From assembly GCF_900107765.1 (NCBI RefSeq), contig NZ_FNQY01000009.1, forward strand, positions 124,001 through 188,000: a DNA stretch of 64,000 nucleotides. Reading direction: 5' to 3'. Shown here piece by piece: positions 35,496-46,434 of this stretch (positions are counted from its first letter, which is position 1; every line of letters begins with the position of its first letter). The position numbers were made by a program, and so were the translations under genes. The notes under the pieces were generated by a model. The model did no database searches. It was not told the origin of the DNA and saw only the letters and a program-made list of their open reading frames with translations. This DNA is from Arachidicoccus rhizosphaerae. Its GTDB lineage: Bacteria; Bacteroidota; Bacteroidia; Chitinophagales; Chitinophagaceae.

Positions 35496-38393
35496 ATGTC
35501 AAATAGTCTTAAAAAATATGAAAACAAGCGCCATTTTGATAAAACACCTGAACCCAAAGGAGGGAATGCAAAAGGGCAGGACTTGCATTTTGTTATTCAA
35601 AAGCATGATGCCTCCAGATTGCATTACGATTTTCGTCTTGAAATGGATGGTGTTTTAAAAAGCTGGGCAATACCCAAGGGGCTGTCTCTTGATCCTGCTG
35701 TGAAACGATTGGCAATGCAGGTGGAGGATCATCCCTATGATTACAAGGATTTTGAAGGCCTTATCCCCGCCGGGAATTACGGCGCAGGAACAGTCATTGT
35801 TTGGGATGAAGGAACATATGAACCCATAAATGAAAGCAGCGGTAAAAATAAAAAGGCAAAAGAAAAAGCATTATTAAACGCATTGGATGCAGGAGATCTG
35901 AAGTTCAGATTACATGGCCACAAAGTTCAGGGGGAGTTTGCCCTGGTAAAGACGCATGGCAGTAAAATGGCGGAAAATGCATGGTTATTAATAAAACATA
36001 AAGATGAAGCTGTTAGTAAAAAAGATGTAACCAAGCTGGATAAATCTGTCATTAGTGGAAAATCCATTGAACAAATGAAAAAAGCACCTGATAAAACTTA
36101 TGGCAACACATCTTCCAAAGCCACCTCAGATTCAGGCGTCAAAATAGAAAAACAGAAGATTAAAGCAAAGAATGCCGAAAAGGGAAAGCTAACGTCTAAA
36201 AAAAAAGATAGTATCAATGGAAGACAAGTTTCAAATATCCATGAATACGATGATAACGGCCTGGAAGAAATCTTTGAAGGCCTGCCTGCCGTTCCCATGC
36301 CTGATAAGGTGGAGCCGATGCTTGCGACATTAGTGGATCAGCCTTTTGATGATAAAGACTGGGATTTTGAGATTAAATGGGATGGGTACCGGGCGATTGC
36401 CTACATTAAAGTAAATACAACATCCAGAGCGCCAGTGAGCGTAGATATCAGAAGTCGTAATCAGAAAGATTTTGGAGGGAAATATTACTCTATCAAAAAA
36501 TCTTTGGAAAAATTTGATACTTCAATGGTACTTGACGGGGAACTGGTGGTTGTGGATGCGGCTGGAATTCCTCAATTCGGAGCTTTACAAAACTGGCGAA
36601 GTGAAGCGGATGGGCAATTAATTTATTATGTTTTTGATTTATTATGGCTTAAAGGTAAAAGTTTAATGGACCTCCCCGTTACTATCCGCCAGTCATTTCT
36701 AAAAGAAGTGATAACGAATAATGAATCTGATAATATAAGAATTGGTTATTGCGTTCAGGAGAGAGGAAAGCAGTTTCTGGAAAGTGCGGCAAAACTTGGC
36801 CTGGAAGGAATGGTGGCAAAATATAGAAATAGCAATTATCAGCCTGGCCATCGGTCCAGATCCTGGCTGAAAATAAAAGTTGAACAAAGGCAGGAAGTGG
36901 TTATTATCGGATATACCCTAAATAAAGGCTCTTCAAAGAAGTTTAGTTCCCTATTGCTGGGTATTTATGATCGTGGAAAATTAAAATATGCCGGTAAGGT
37001 AGGAACTGGTTTTAGTGAAAAGGACCAACAGCATATTATTCACGAATTTAAGGATTTTATTACAAAGAGTTGCCCCTTAAACCATGTTCCGGCGCTGGAT
37101 CAGCCTTCCAGATTTAGGCCGGCTCCTCCCGGTAGCACCGTCACGTGGTTGGAGCCTCATTTTGTAGGTGAAATCAGCTATAGGGAGCGAACTGCCGACG
37201 GTCTTTTCAGGCACCCTTCCTTTAAAGGCCTGAGACCTGACAAGGCTCCTGCTAAAGTTGTTATGGAAGAGAAGGAAATTACCAGCCATGTCCTGAAACA
37301 AAATAAGGTAGCAATGAAAAAATCAGCTGAAAAGATAAATGTAGTAAAACAGAAAAGATTGACAAAAAACAGTGAGAAAAATGACAATCATAGTGACACC
37401 CAGGTTAATTCCATAAAAAGGAAACTCATCAGTCCCGTCCAAAAGGATAATGATTCGTCTTTGTTGAATCCAACTGAAAAATCTCAGGTAAAGAAAGTGG
37501 GAGGACACGAAATGAAATTTACAAATTTGGATAAACTTTACTGGAAAAAGGAAAAAATTGAAAAAAGAGCATTAATAAATTATTATTACCAGATGGCACC
37601 GTTTATATTGCCTTATCTTAAAGGACGTCCACAGTCGCTTAACCGGTTCCCTGATGGTATCTCTGGAGAGAACTTTTACCAGAAGGATGTAACAGGTAAG
37701 GTGCCGGATTGGATACAACTTTTTTTATACCACAGTGAAGGGGATAAAAAGGATAAGCATTTTCTGGTGGTCGATGGTTTGAGCTCCCTTCTTTACATGG
37801 CTTCCTTAGGGTGTATAGAAATGAATCCATGGAGTAGTACGGTTAAAAAGCCTGATAATCCAACCTGGTGTATAATTGATCTTGATCCTGATAAAAAGAA
37901 AAAAGGGCAGCAGGCTTTTGATGAGGTAATTAAAGCCGCCAATGTTACCCACGGTATTTTGCAACAACTGGGAGTGGAAGGATACCCCAAAACCAGTGGT
38001 GCATCTGGAATCCATATCTATATTCCACTGGGTAATAAATACAGTTACGAACAATCAAAGATATTTGCCCGTCTTATTGTTTCTATGGTACATGACCAAC
38101 TTCCGGGCATAACCACGCTTGAAAGGTCTGTTGCGGACCGGGAAGGCAAAATGTATCTGGATTTTTTGCAAAACCGGCCCCAGGCAACTATTGCTGCACC
38201 TTACTGCGTAAGACCAAAACCTGGAGCTACCGTATCTATGCCCTTAGATTGGTCGGAAGTCAAGCCGGGACTTAAGAGGGAAGATTTTACGATTAACAAT
38301 GCACTGGAACGTGTAAAAAAAACGGGAGACTTATTTAAGGCCGTTTTGGGCAAAGGAATTAATTTAAAGGAAATTTTTAAAAAAATTGAATAA
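35496..38393 (+). CDS. ligD: Multidomain ATP-dependent DNA ligase D
   Basis: The ATG at 35496 (MSNSLKKYENKRHFDKTPEP) is chosen over an upstream one at 35424 because family members begin there. The 965-residue enzyme has the order phosphoesterase-ligase-polymerase: PE (about 25-190, HFVIQKHDASRLHYDFRLEM), a Lys-rich linker, the ligase with nucleotidyl Lys294 (EIKWDGYRA) plus its OB fold to about residue 590, a second basic linker (about 600-690), and the primase-like polymerase (YWKKEKIEKRALINYYYQ, LDPDK, IAAPYCVR). With Ku (31729) it performs end joining: trimming, gap filling and sealing. Confidence 0.96.
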   Translation: MSNSLKKYENKRHFDKTPEPKGGNAKGQDLHFVIQKHDASRLHYDFRLEMDGVLKSWAIPKGLSLDPAVKRLAMQVEDHPYDYKDFEGLIPAGNYGAGTVIVWDEGTYEPINESSGKNKKAKEKALLNALDAGDLKFRLHGHKVQGEFALVKTHGSKMAENAWLLIKHKDEAVSKKDVTKLDKSVISGKSIEQMKKAPDKTYGNTSSKATSDSGVKIEKQKIKAKNAEKGKLTSKKKDSINGRQVSNIHEYDDNGLEEIFEGLPAVPMPDKVEPMLATLVDQPFDDKDWDFEIKWDGYRAIAYIKVNTTSRAPVSVDIRSRNQKDFGGKYYSIKKSLEKFDTSMVLDGELVVVDAAGIPQFGALQNWRSEADGQLIYYVFDLLWLKGKSLMDLPVTIRQSFLKEVITNNESDNIRIGYCVQERGKQFLESAAKLGLEGMVAKYRNSNYQPGHRSRSWLKIKVEQRQEVVIIGYTLNKGSSKKFSSLLLGIYDRGKLKYAGKVGTGFSEKDQQHIIHEFKDFITKSCPLNHVPALDQPSRFRPAPPGSTVTWLEPHFVGEISYRERTADGLFRHPSFKGLRPDKAPAKVVMEEKEITSHVLKQNKVAMKKSAEKINVVKQKRLTKNSEKNDNHSDTQVNSIKRKLISPVQKDNDSSLLNPTEKSQVKKVGGHEMKFTNLDKLYWKKEKIEKRALINYYYQMAPFILPYLKGRPQSLNRFPDGISGENFYQKDVTGKVPDWIQLFLYHSEGDKKDKHFLVVDGLSSLLYMASLGCIEMNPWSSTVKKPDNPTWCIIDLDPDKKKKGQQAFDEVIKAANVTHGILQQLGVEGYPKTSGASGIHIYIPLGNKYSYEQSKIFARLIVSMVHDQLPGITTLERSVADREGKMYLDFLQNRPQATIAAPYCVRPKPGATVSMPLDWSEVKPGLKREDFTINNALERVKKTGDLFKAVLGKGINLKEIFKKIE

Positions 38394-38426
38394 TTGCGAT
38401 TTGCTGAATTCTTATTTTATCTGTTA

Positions 38427-39173
38427 CTATTTTAAATCTTTGTGATACAGGATCTGGCAATTTTCGCAATAAAATGTTCTCCGGTTAAATTTTCCCAGAT
38501 AAGCCCGTTTTAAAGGAATCAGACATCGTGGGCAAATGGATTTGTTATGAACGCACCAGTGTTTGCGTAACTCAAATTTTTGCTTCCATTGTAAGAAAAG
38601 GAAACTATAAGTTCTTACATCCATAATTAAGGCACTTAGTTGTTTGGGCGTTAAATCCTTTACCTTGTTTAGCGGATGGAGCCGCCTTCTGAAAAGAACT
38701 TCATTTTTAATAATATTTCCGGAGCCTGCAAATAATTCTTGAGTCAGCAATGCATCACATATGAATAGCTCTGGTTGTTCTTTAAGTAGCTTTCTTGTTC
38801 TGGCTGGATTCCATTGATCACTCATGATGTCAGCCTGCCAGGGATATAAGGAATCTAAATCCCCGGTTAGAAACCGGACAGAGGCTGCATAAATGAAAAT
38901 CGAGCCGTTATTAAAATGAAGGCTAAGTCTGGGAGCTCTGTTTTCTTTTGGCTCATTAATAGAATAGGAGCCGAATAATAAAAAATGAATACGTAGGGTA
39001 AAACCACTGAAACATAAAAGTAGTTGCTTGCCCCATGTTCTGACATCCTGAAGGAATTTTCCCTGCAACTGCTCAATGGGTTGTTTACTATTGCCTTCTA
39101 CCTTTAATATTTTTTTGTGTTTAAAAGGCTGTAATAAATCTTTTAATATGATTAGGGTAGGGCCTTCCGGCAT
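38427..39173 (-). CDS. Fpg/Nei-family DNA glycosylase
   Basis: The protein starts MPEGPTLIIL, giving the N-terminal Pro nucleophile and Glu needed for base excision and beta-elimination. LDSLYPWQADIM and ELFAGSGNIIKNEVLFRRRLHP match the helix-two-turn-helix of the family. The C-terminal zinc finger is complete (CPRC ... TFYCENC). The protein is 248 residues long. It removes oxidised bases. Nei (endonuclease VIII) is more likely than Fpg from MPEGP and the overall pattern, but this is not certain. It converges with ligD (33-bp gap), extending the repair group. Confidence 0.88.
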   Translation of the reverse strand: MPEGPTLIILKDLLQPFKHKKILKVEGNSKQPIEQLQGKFLQDVRTWGKQLLLCFSGFTLRIHFLLFGSYSINEPKENRAPRLSLHFNNGSIFIYAASVRFLTGDLDSLYPWQADIMSDQWNPARTRKLLKEQPELFICDALLTQELFAGSGNIIKNEVLFRRRLHPLNKVKDLTPKQLSALIMDVRTYSFLFLQWKQKFELRKHWCVHNKSICPRCLIPLKRAYLGKFNRRTFYCENCQILYHKDLK

Positions 39174-39215
39174 TTTAATATTTTTTAGTGTACTTCAGTT
39201 CTTCTTATAATTGCG

Positions 39216-39389
39216 ATGCATAAAATTCCATGGATGCTGTTTTTTGTAGGCATCTTTCCCATCATATTGCGAATAATTAACCAATTTTATCTACTTCGAA
39301 ATAATTATGATATCATTTTAAATGATCAGGAGATTTTATTGAAACATGAGCTTGATTTCCATTGCTTTTTATTTTTATATTATCAATAG
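39216..39389 (+). CDS. Possible small membrane peptide (57 codons)
   Basis: The frame from ATG 39216 to TAG 39387-39389 reads MHKIPWMLFFVGIFPIIL and then a charged helix around LRNNYDIILNDQEILLKHE. It has one credible membrane segment. There is no clear ribosome-binding site or homologue known to me, so it may be a chance frame. Confidence 0.25.
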   Translation: MHKIPWMLFFVGIFPIILRIINQFYLLRNNYDIILNDQEILLKHELDFHCFLFLYYQ

Positions 39390-39555
39390 CAAGATTTCCG
39401 GGGAGTTTTTCCTATTTATTTTGAATAGATGTTGAGGTGCTAAAGGAACAGGATGCGGAATTTACACCTCACAAGTAATGGGTGTATTCACTGTTTTGCA
39501 TAGAACGGAATTTGCAAGCCAGCGTATCCTTGTTTTAAAAATACGGGTAATTGTT

Positions 39556-39586
39556 TTTGGTGGATATTGAAAGATTCCTATCTTTG
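39556..39586 (+). promoter_or_regulatory. Promoter of the thiamine operon
   Basis: TTTG (39556-39559), a 19-bp gap and TATCTTTG (39579-39586) match TTTG-N19-TAnnTTTG perfectly. Predicted +1 lies at about 39592, exactly at the first strand of the riboswitch aptamer. Confidence 0.85.
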
Positions 39587-39591
39587 AAGCG

Positions 39592-39668
39592 CTTTAGGGG
39601 TGTCTGCTATTGCAGGCTGAGATTTTACCCTCTGAACCTGATCTAGTTCATACTAGCGTAGGGAAAAG
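39592..39668 (+). promoter_or_regulatory. TPP riboswitch aptamer (thi box)
   Basis: The sequence contains AGGGGTGTCTGC, GCTGAGA, ACCCTCTGAACCTGATCT and CGTAGGGAAAAG in order, all hallmarks of the thiamine diphosphate aptamer (conserved CTGAGA and the ACCTGAT pyrophosphate and pyrimidine helices). P1 can pair CTTT (39592-39595) with AAAG (39665-39668). The aptamer precedes thiS. It senses TPP and turns down synthesis genes. Confidence 0.97.
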
Positions 39669-39705
39669 TGAAAATACTTCTATGTGCCGTCCGGCATACT
39701 GTAGT

Positions 39706-39755
39706 CATTCCTAAAGTACTGAAATTATATTCGGCAAATAAAAACTTTAGGAATG
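39706..39755 (+). promoter_or_regulatory. Riboswitch expression platform: hairpin masking the thiS start site
   Basis: CATTCCTAAAGT (39706-39717) is perfectly complementary to ACTTTAGGAATG (39744-39755), which contains both the AGGA ribosome-binding site and the whole thiS start codon. The same 5' segment CCTAAAGT (39710-39717) can pair instead with GCTTTAGG (39591-39598), the first aptamer strand. The two pairings are mutually exclusive, suggesting that TPP binding frees the segment to close the start site. Confidence 0.8.
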
Positions 39756-39989
39756 GAACTGGAAATCAATCAGACAATACATTATTTTCCTGACAATTTA
39801 GCGGTCAGTTATGGGGCTGGGGATGTGGGCCTGTCCCTGAAACAGGTGATGGCTTTTTTATATAAGGATAATCAGCAAGGACTAGCTGTTGCGGTTGATA
39901 ACCAGGTAATAGCAAGAGCGGACTGGTCCAATACCTTTCTTAAAACTAAGGATAAGTTATTGATTCTTACCGCCTCGCAGGGTGGCTGA
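39753..39989 (+). CDS. thiS: Sulfur carrier protein ThiS
   Basis: The 78-residue ubiquitin-like protein begins MELEINQTIHYF and ends DKLLILTASQGG; the C-terminal Gly-Gly is adenylated by ThiF and then carries sulfur as thiocarboxylate to the thiazole synthase. VDNQVIARADWSNT is the typical mid-section. It is the first gene of the riboswitch-controlled operon, and its start codon lies inside the masking hairpin. Spacing to thiC is 58 bases. Confidence 0.95.
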   Translation: MELEINQTIHYFPDNLAVSYGAGDVGLSLKQVMAFLYKDNQQGLAVAVDNQVIARADWSNTFLKTKDKLLILTASQGG

Positions 39990-40026
39990 GTCGTTCTGCT
40001 TTTAATTTTCCTTTGGCCATAATTAA

Positions 40027-41885
<1,859 letters not shown>

Positions 41886-41886
<1 letters not shown>

Positions 41887-42620
41887 TGATACTTGTTCTT
41901 ACCAAGCCAGAATGGGAACAGCAAGACGCCGGTTATAAAGAATTCGCCATGATGGCTGCATTGCTGGATCAGGGCCTTCCCGTATTACATCTTAGAAAGC
42001 CGGACGCAAGTCTTGAAGATCTGTCATCTTTAATGAGCCGTTTTACGATGCTTCAACGCAGCCGCATAGCCCTACATCCTCCATTATGGCTATTTCAATC
42101 ATGTTCTTTAATGGAAGCTATAACTATATTGGAATCTTTTATGAACAGTCAGAATCTTGAGCGGATACATATCTCTTCCTGGTTTAGGAAATTACTGGGA
42201 GCGTATTTTGTGCCCTTCTGTTGTAAAATGCAGCAAAGCGGCTTTTTGTTATCCGCAAGCATACATCACCTAAATGAGCTCGGGGCACTGAAGGGCGGAC
42301 ACAATGATTTAATAAATTACCAGTATATTTTTGTCAGCCCCATTTTTGACAGTATTTCCAAGCCGGGATATAAGCGCAATCCCGATCTGCTCCAATTGGA
42401 TACTGCTTTTAATCATACAATTTCAGAAAAACTGGTGGGCCTGGGTGGCATTGGGCCAGATAACCTAAGGAGGGTAAAGCGTGCCGGTTTTGCGGGAGCT
42501 GCCATGCTGGGAGCCATCTGGGCGGGGTGTTTTCAGAAGGCCCTTACGGACAGTATTGAGAAGATAATTTGTCAATTTAAAAAATGCGTTGACCTATGGG
42601 AATCAATGGAGCAAGATTAA
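41886..42620 (+). CDS. Divergent ThiE/TenI-like thiamine phosphate synthase family protein
   Basis: The 244-residue TIM-barrel protein retains LHLRKP, PIFDSISKPGYKRNP (like the ThiE/TenI PVFxTxSK motif) and LVGLGGIGPDNLRRVKRAGFAGAAMLGAI. It lacks the usual catalytic NDR and HLGQxD segments (ALHPPLW and IHISSWFR stand there). A canonical thiE lies downstream at 43523, so this copy is probably not the coupling enzyme. A TenI-type thiazole tautomerase role would fit but is inference. It overlaps thiC by one base and overlaps thiD by 25. Confidence 0.75.
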
Positions 42621-43501
42621 CGGATCTCAAAAGAAGTGGAATTGCTATACCTTTTGTGCTAAGTATCGGGGGGATGGATCCCAGTGGAGGCGCAGGTCTC
42701 TTGTCTGATATCAAAACCTTTGAATCCTGCGGTGTCTACGGATTAGGGATTATGAGCTGCAATACGGTACAGACGGATTGTGCTTTATATCATATCCACT
42801 GGGAATCATCCAAAAGGATGGTGGCTGCCCTTGAAAAATTACAGAACAGATATTTTATCCGTGCCGTGAAAGTCGGGGCAATGCAGGATTTTGCCATGCT
42901 CCGAGAGGTGGTTAACGCGATACGCGGTTTTTTGCCGGATGCCAGAATTGCATGGGATCCTGTTTTAAAAGCTTCTGCAGGTCCTTGCTTTTTTTATCTC
43001 AGCGAGCAAGACCGGAAAGGGCAGAATAAAACAGATTGGCAAAATATATTGAACTTGATTGACGTGATAACGCCAAACGCCCATGAAGCCATTATACTGG
43101 GTCAGCTTTTAGGACTTTCTATCGGGCCGGATTCAACACCTACACTTTCTGCTTTGAATCCCTGTATGGAACATCTGGCCCGAGTCACCAGTGTCCTACT
43201 TAAAGGCGGCCACCTGTCGGAAGGTGCCTCTGCTGACTGGTTGTTTGAAAAAAGTAGTTGTTTAAAGCAGGGAATTCAGGTCGTGCACGGACAAGGCCGC
43301 AGTCTACTAAAAGAAAAACACGGCTCTGGATGCGTGCATAGCAGTGTGCTGACCGCCATGCTCGCCAAAAATAAATCGCTGAAAGAAGCGGCCTTTCAGG
43401 CAAAGTGTTATATAGAGGAATTTTTACAGTCAACGGAACTATTATTGGGCCTGCACGGCAGGCTCCCCTTTTTTAGTGTCTGTCCGGATAATTTTTATTA
43501 G
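42596..43501 (+). CDS. thiD: Hydroxymethylpyrimidine/phosphomethylpyrimidine kinase ThiD
   Basis: The 301-residue ribokinase-type enzyme phosphorylates HMP and HMP-P. SIGGMDPSGGAGLLSDIKTFES at the substrate site, MSCNTVQ, VKVGAMQ, WDPVLKASAG, TPNAHEA and KHGSGCVHSSVLTAM (anion hole) are all present. The ATG at 42596 lies inside the preceding gene and gives a 20-residue leader; an internal start is possible. It is in a polycistronic thi operon. No separate ThiE fusion is seen. Confidence 0.93.
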   Translation: MGINGARLTDLKRSGIAIPFVLSIGGMDPSGGAGLLSDIKTFESCGVYGLGIMSCNTVQTDCALYHIHWESSKRMVAALEKLQNRYFIRAVKVGAMQDFAMLREVVNAIRGFLPDARIAWDPVLKASAGPCFFYLSEQDRKGQNKTDWQNILNLIDVITPNAHEAIILGQLLGLSIGPDSTPTLSALNPCMEHLARVTSVLLKGGHLSEGASADWLFEKSSCLKQGIQVVHGQGRSLLKEKHGSGCVHSSVLTAMLAKNKSLKEAAFQAKCYIEEFLQSTELLLGLHGRLPFFSVCPDNFY

Positions 43502-43522
43502 TATAATAAATAAATACCAGTC

Positions 43523-44308
43523 ATGCATCATCTGAATAGGAATATACTTAGAGACAGTGTTCCCGGTTGGCAGTTTATTTCTCAGGGCAATACAACTGCA
43601 GAACATCTGTTTTATATTCAACTGGCTCTGGAGGGAGGCTGCAGATGGGTGCAGCTCCGACTTAAAGGTTTTAGTGAACCAGAAATTATAAAGGCTGGTC
43701 TGGAGGTATACAGACTTTGTGAAGCCTATGATGCTACGTTTATTTTAAATGATCATGTGCATCTGGTCGACCAGGTAACGGCTCATGGTGTACATCTGGG
43801 ATTAAGTGATATGCTGATTGCAGAAGCAAAAAGCCTATTAAATAAGCATTGTATTATTGGTGGGACAGCTAATACTGAAGCGGATGTTGCCTCCAGAATT
43901 ATGCAGGGGGTTCATTATATAGGTCTGGGTCCTTTTCGTTTTACCCGGACAAAGGAACAATTAAGTCCTGTGCTCGGATTGCAGGGATATTACCGGATAC
44001 TGAAATCTGAGAATGGTATGGGGCAAAGGAATATCCCTGTGTTTGCGATCGGTGGTATAACACCTGAAGATATCCCGGAGTTATTGAACTGCGGTGTGGA
44101 TGGCGTCGCAGTTTCCGGTTGGGTAACCTCTATGGTAGCACTTGATGAGTGGCAGCATCTGACAGGAACCCTTCTTACCATTGAGAATGTGGTGGAACAA
44201 TACAATAAATGGAAAATATCTAATGCTGCAGACGCTGAAAAGATACTCTCCAAGATTGCTCTTCTGGGAAAGAATACCAGCGTTCAAACAACGGCTGGAC
44301 TTCAATAA
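43523..44308 (+). CDS. thiE: Thiamine phosphate synthase ThiE
   Basis: The 261-residue product joins HMP pyrophosphate and thiazole phosphate to thiamine phosphate. WVQLRLKGF, FILNDHVHLVDQVTAHGVHLGLSDM, GGTANTEADVASR, HYIGLGPFRFTRTKEQ and FAIGGITPEDI match canonical ThiE positions, including ND, the pyrophosphate loop and the GG helix. The C-terminus carries an additional 40 residues (about 215-261) with no known domain. It is followed by thiG at 26 bases. Confidence 0.93.
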   Translation: MHHLNRNILRDSVPGWQFISQGNTTAEHLFYIQLALEGGCRWVQLRLKGFSEPEIIKAGLEVYRLCEAYDATFILNDHVHLVDQVTAHGVHLGLSDMLIAEAKSLLNKHCIIGGTANTEADVASRIMQGVHYIGLGPFRFTRTKEQLSPVLGLQGYYRILKSENGMGQRNIPVFAIGGITPEDIPELLNCGVDGVAVSGWVTSMVALDEWQHLTGTLLTIENVVEQYNKWKISNAADAEKILSKIALLGKNTSVQTTAGLQ

Positions 44309-44334
44309 TTTATTTTATTCATAAATTGTAAAAA

Positions 44335-45189
44335 ATGGAATTATCTCTTGTCTCTGAGCAGACCAACCTTATGGAACATGATCCGCTAACAATCGGATCA
44401 TCTGAGTTTCATTCAAGACTGCTGTTGGGTACGGGCAAATATGGAAATTTATCCCAAATGCAGCGAGCTATTGAGCTTTCCGGAACGGAAATGGTTACCA
44501 TGGCACTGCGAAGAATTGAATCTCATGAGTCGCAGGACGGGCAAAATCAGCAGGAACAATTGCTTGATTTTATTCCCCGCAGTAAACAACTTGAAAACGC
44601 GGCATGCAGGCCGGTGCATTTTATGCCCAATACGTCTGGTGCCCGTAATGCAAAGGAGGCCATACTGGCTGCTGAACTTGCCAGAGAACTGCTGAGTACC
44701 AATTTCATTAAACTTGAAATTCATCCCGATCCCTGGCATCTGATGCCTGATCCTGTGGAAACATTCCATGCTGCAGAGAAACTTGTACAGAAGGGCTTTC
44801 AGGTACTGCCCTATATTCATGCAGATCCCGTTCTTGGCAAACGGCTGGAAGATGTTGGCGTTGCCGCACTGATGCCTTTGGGGGCGCCGATAGGCAGCAA
44901 TCTTGGGCTTAGGAGCCGGGATTTTCTGGAAATAATCATTCAGGGTACTAAGTTGCCGGTTATCGTAGATGCAGGTATCGGGAGTCCTTCAGATGCTGCG
45001 CTGGCCATGGAACTGGGGGCTGACGGTGTACTGATAAGCACTGCTATTGCGACATCCGCAGATCCTGTAAAAATGGCCGTTGCCTTTAAGAAGGCAGTTG
45101 AAGCAGGAAGAATGGCCTTTCTGGCCGGACTGGGCCTAAAGGGACAGATAGGAGAGGGTAGCAGTCCGCTTACGGATTTTCTTGGTTGA
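44335..45189 (+). CDS. thiG: Thiazole synthase ThiG
   Basis: ThiG condenses deoxyxylulose phosphate, iminoglycine and ThiS-thiocarboxylate into the thiazole. The 284-residue product has the Schiff-base Lys126 ([11 protein letters not shown]), [46 protein letters not shown] and [30 protein letters not shown]. The N-terminal about 18 residues precede the domain and may reflect an earlier-than-real start. A 14-bp tandem repeat covers the stop codon. Confidence 0.96.
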   Translation: MELSLVSEQTNLMEHDPLTIGSSEFHSRLLLGTGKYGNLSQMQRAIELSGTEMVTMALRRIESHESQDGQNQQEQLLDFIPRSKQLENAACRPVHFMPNTSGARNAKEAILAAELARELLSTNFIKLEIHPDPWHLMPDPVETFHAAEKLVQKGFQVLPYIHADPVLGKRLEDVGVAALMPLGAPIGSNLGLRSRDFLEIIIQGTKLPVIVDAGIGSPSDAALAMELGADGVLISTAIATSADPVKMAVAFKKAVEAGRMAFLAGLGLKGQIGEGSSPLTDFLG

Positions 45190-45209
45190 TTAAAATTGGT
45201 TGATTAAAA
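45182..45209 (+). repeat. 14-bp tandem duplication over the thiG stop codon
   Basis: TTGGTTGATTAAAA occurs twice in exact tandem (45182-45195 and 45196-45209). The first copy contains the thiG stop codon, so the duplication only lengthens the gap before thiH. Confidence 0.9.
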
Positions 45210-45242
45210 GGGCTTATTATAACTTCTAATTTAAGTGTGATA

Positions 45243-46412
45243 ATGGAAACAATAGAAGAACGCAAACAGACTCAAAAGATCTCACAAGGCAGTGATTCCT
45301 CCTTTTTGAAAATTTTTAATGCCTGGGACTGGGTGGAAGTTCAAAAGAGAATACAAGCAACAACGGATGCGGATGTCCTTCGGGCACTCCATCATCCTCA
45401 TCCCGGGTTGAGTGAATTTATGTCACTGCTTTCAGCGCGCGCTACTGCCTACCTGGAGCCAATGGCCAGAAAGGCCACGCAGTTGACACAAAAACGTTTT
45501 GGAAGAACCATACGGCTGTTTGCGCCGCTGTATTTAAGCAATAAATGCCAGAATATATGTACCTATTGCGGATTTAGTCTGGATAATAAAATTCCAAGAA
45601 AGACATTGACTTCGCTAGAAATTGAAGCTGAGGCTGCCGTATTAAAACAAAATGGTTTCGATCAGATACTGCTGGTGACAGGGGAAGCTGCGAGGGAGGT
45701 GGATAATGATTATTTTATAAGGGCGGTCTCACAGTTGAAAAAACACTTTACCCAGATTTCCCTGGAAGTCCAACCGCTATATGAGGATCAGTATAAAGCG
45801 CTGCATATGGCCGGGGCATATGGTATTACAGTTTATCAGGAAACCTATCATAGAGAGGCTTACAAGGAGTATCATTTAAAAGGCCGCAAGGCGAATTTCG
45901 ACTTCCGTCTGGAGACTGCTGAAAGAGCTTGTAAGGCCGGCATTCATAAAATAGGCATGGGTGTCCTGCTGGGTCTGCAGGATTGGCGTGTAGATAGTTT
46001 TATGACGATGATGCACCTGAAGTTTTTGCGGAAAAATTATTGGCAGACACAGTTCAGCTTATCCTTTCCCAGACTTAGGCCGGCAGCAGGAGCTCTGCCA
46101 CCGGCGTACCCCGTAACAGATAAGGAACTGGTGCAATTGATTCTGGCCTACCGTCTGGTGGAACCGGATCTGGATATAAGTCTGTCTACCAGAGAATCAG
46201 AAACATTCAGGAATCATTTAATCAGGCTGGGGATTACGACCATGAGTGCGGGATCCAAAACCAATCCGGGAGGGTATAGTGCTGCTAAAGACTCTCTGGA
46301 ACAATTTGAGATTAGTGATGAACGCTCAGTTGCCCAGATCTGCCGGATGATTCAGGCTGCAGGTTACAATCCTGTTTTTAAAGATTGGGATAATGGCATA
46401 ACAGGGAGATAA
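45243..46412 (+). CDS. thiH: 2-iminoacetate synthase ThiH
   Basis: The ATG at 45243 is preferred over a GTG two codons upstream. ThiH cleaves tyrosine with a SAM radical to give iminoglycine for ThiG. The cluster motif C102-x3-C106-x2-C109 (CQNICTYC) is visible, with FGRTIRLFAPLYLSNKC before it, VTGEAAREVDNDYF, VYQETYHREAYKEYH and FPRLRPA after. Length (389 residues) is normal. Use of ThiH instead of the glycine oxidase ThiO is usual in anaerobes and many Bacteroidota. It lies between thiG and thiF. Confidence 0.96.
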   Translation: METIEERKQTQKISQGSDSSFLKIFNAWDWVEVQKRIQATTDADVLRALHHPHPGLSEFMSLLSARATAYLEPMARKATQLTQKRFGRTIRLFAPLYLSNKCQNICTYCGFSLDNKIPRKTLTSLEIEAEAAVLKQNGFDQILLVTGEAAREVDNDYFIRAVSQLKKHFTQISLEVQPLYEDQYKALHMAGAYGITVYQETYHREAYKEYHLKGRKANFDFRLETAERACKAGIHKIGMGVLLGLQDWRVDSFMTMMHLKFLRKNYWQTQFSLSFPRLRPAAGALPPAYPVTDKELVQLILAYRLVEPDLDISLSTRESETFRNHLIRLGITTMSAGSKTNPGGYSAAKDSLEQFEISDERSVAQICRMIQAAGYNPVFKDWDNGITGR

Positions 46413-46434
46413 TTGTTAGTTATAAATATATGTA

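Larger units (their letters stand above)
39174..39591. other. Intergenic region before the thiamine operon
   Basis: This region holds the low-confidence 57-codon frame at 39216-39389 and the thiamine promoter at its right end. The stretch 39390-39550 shows no feature I can support. Confidence 0.5.
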
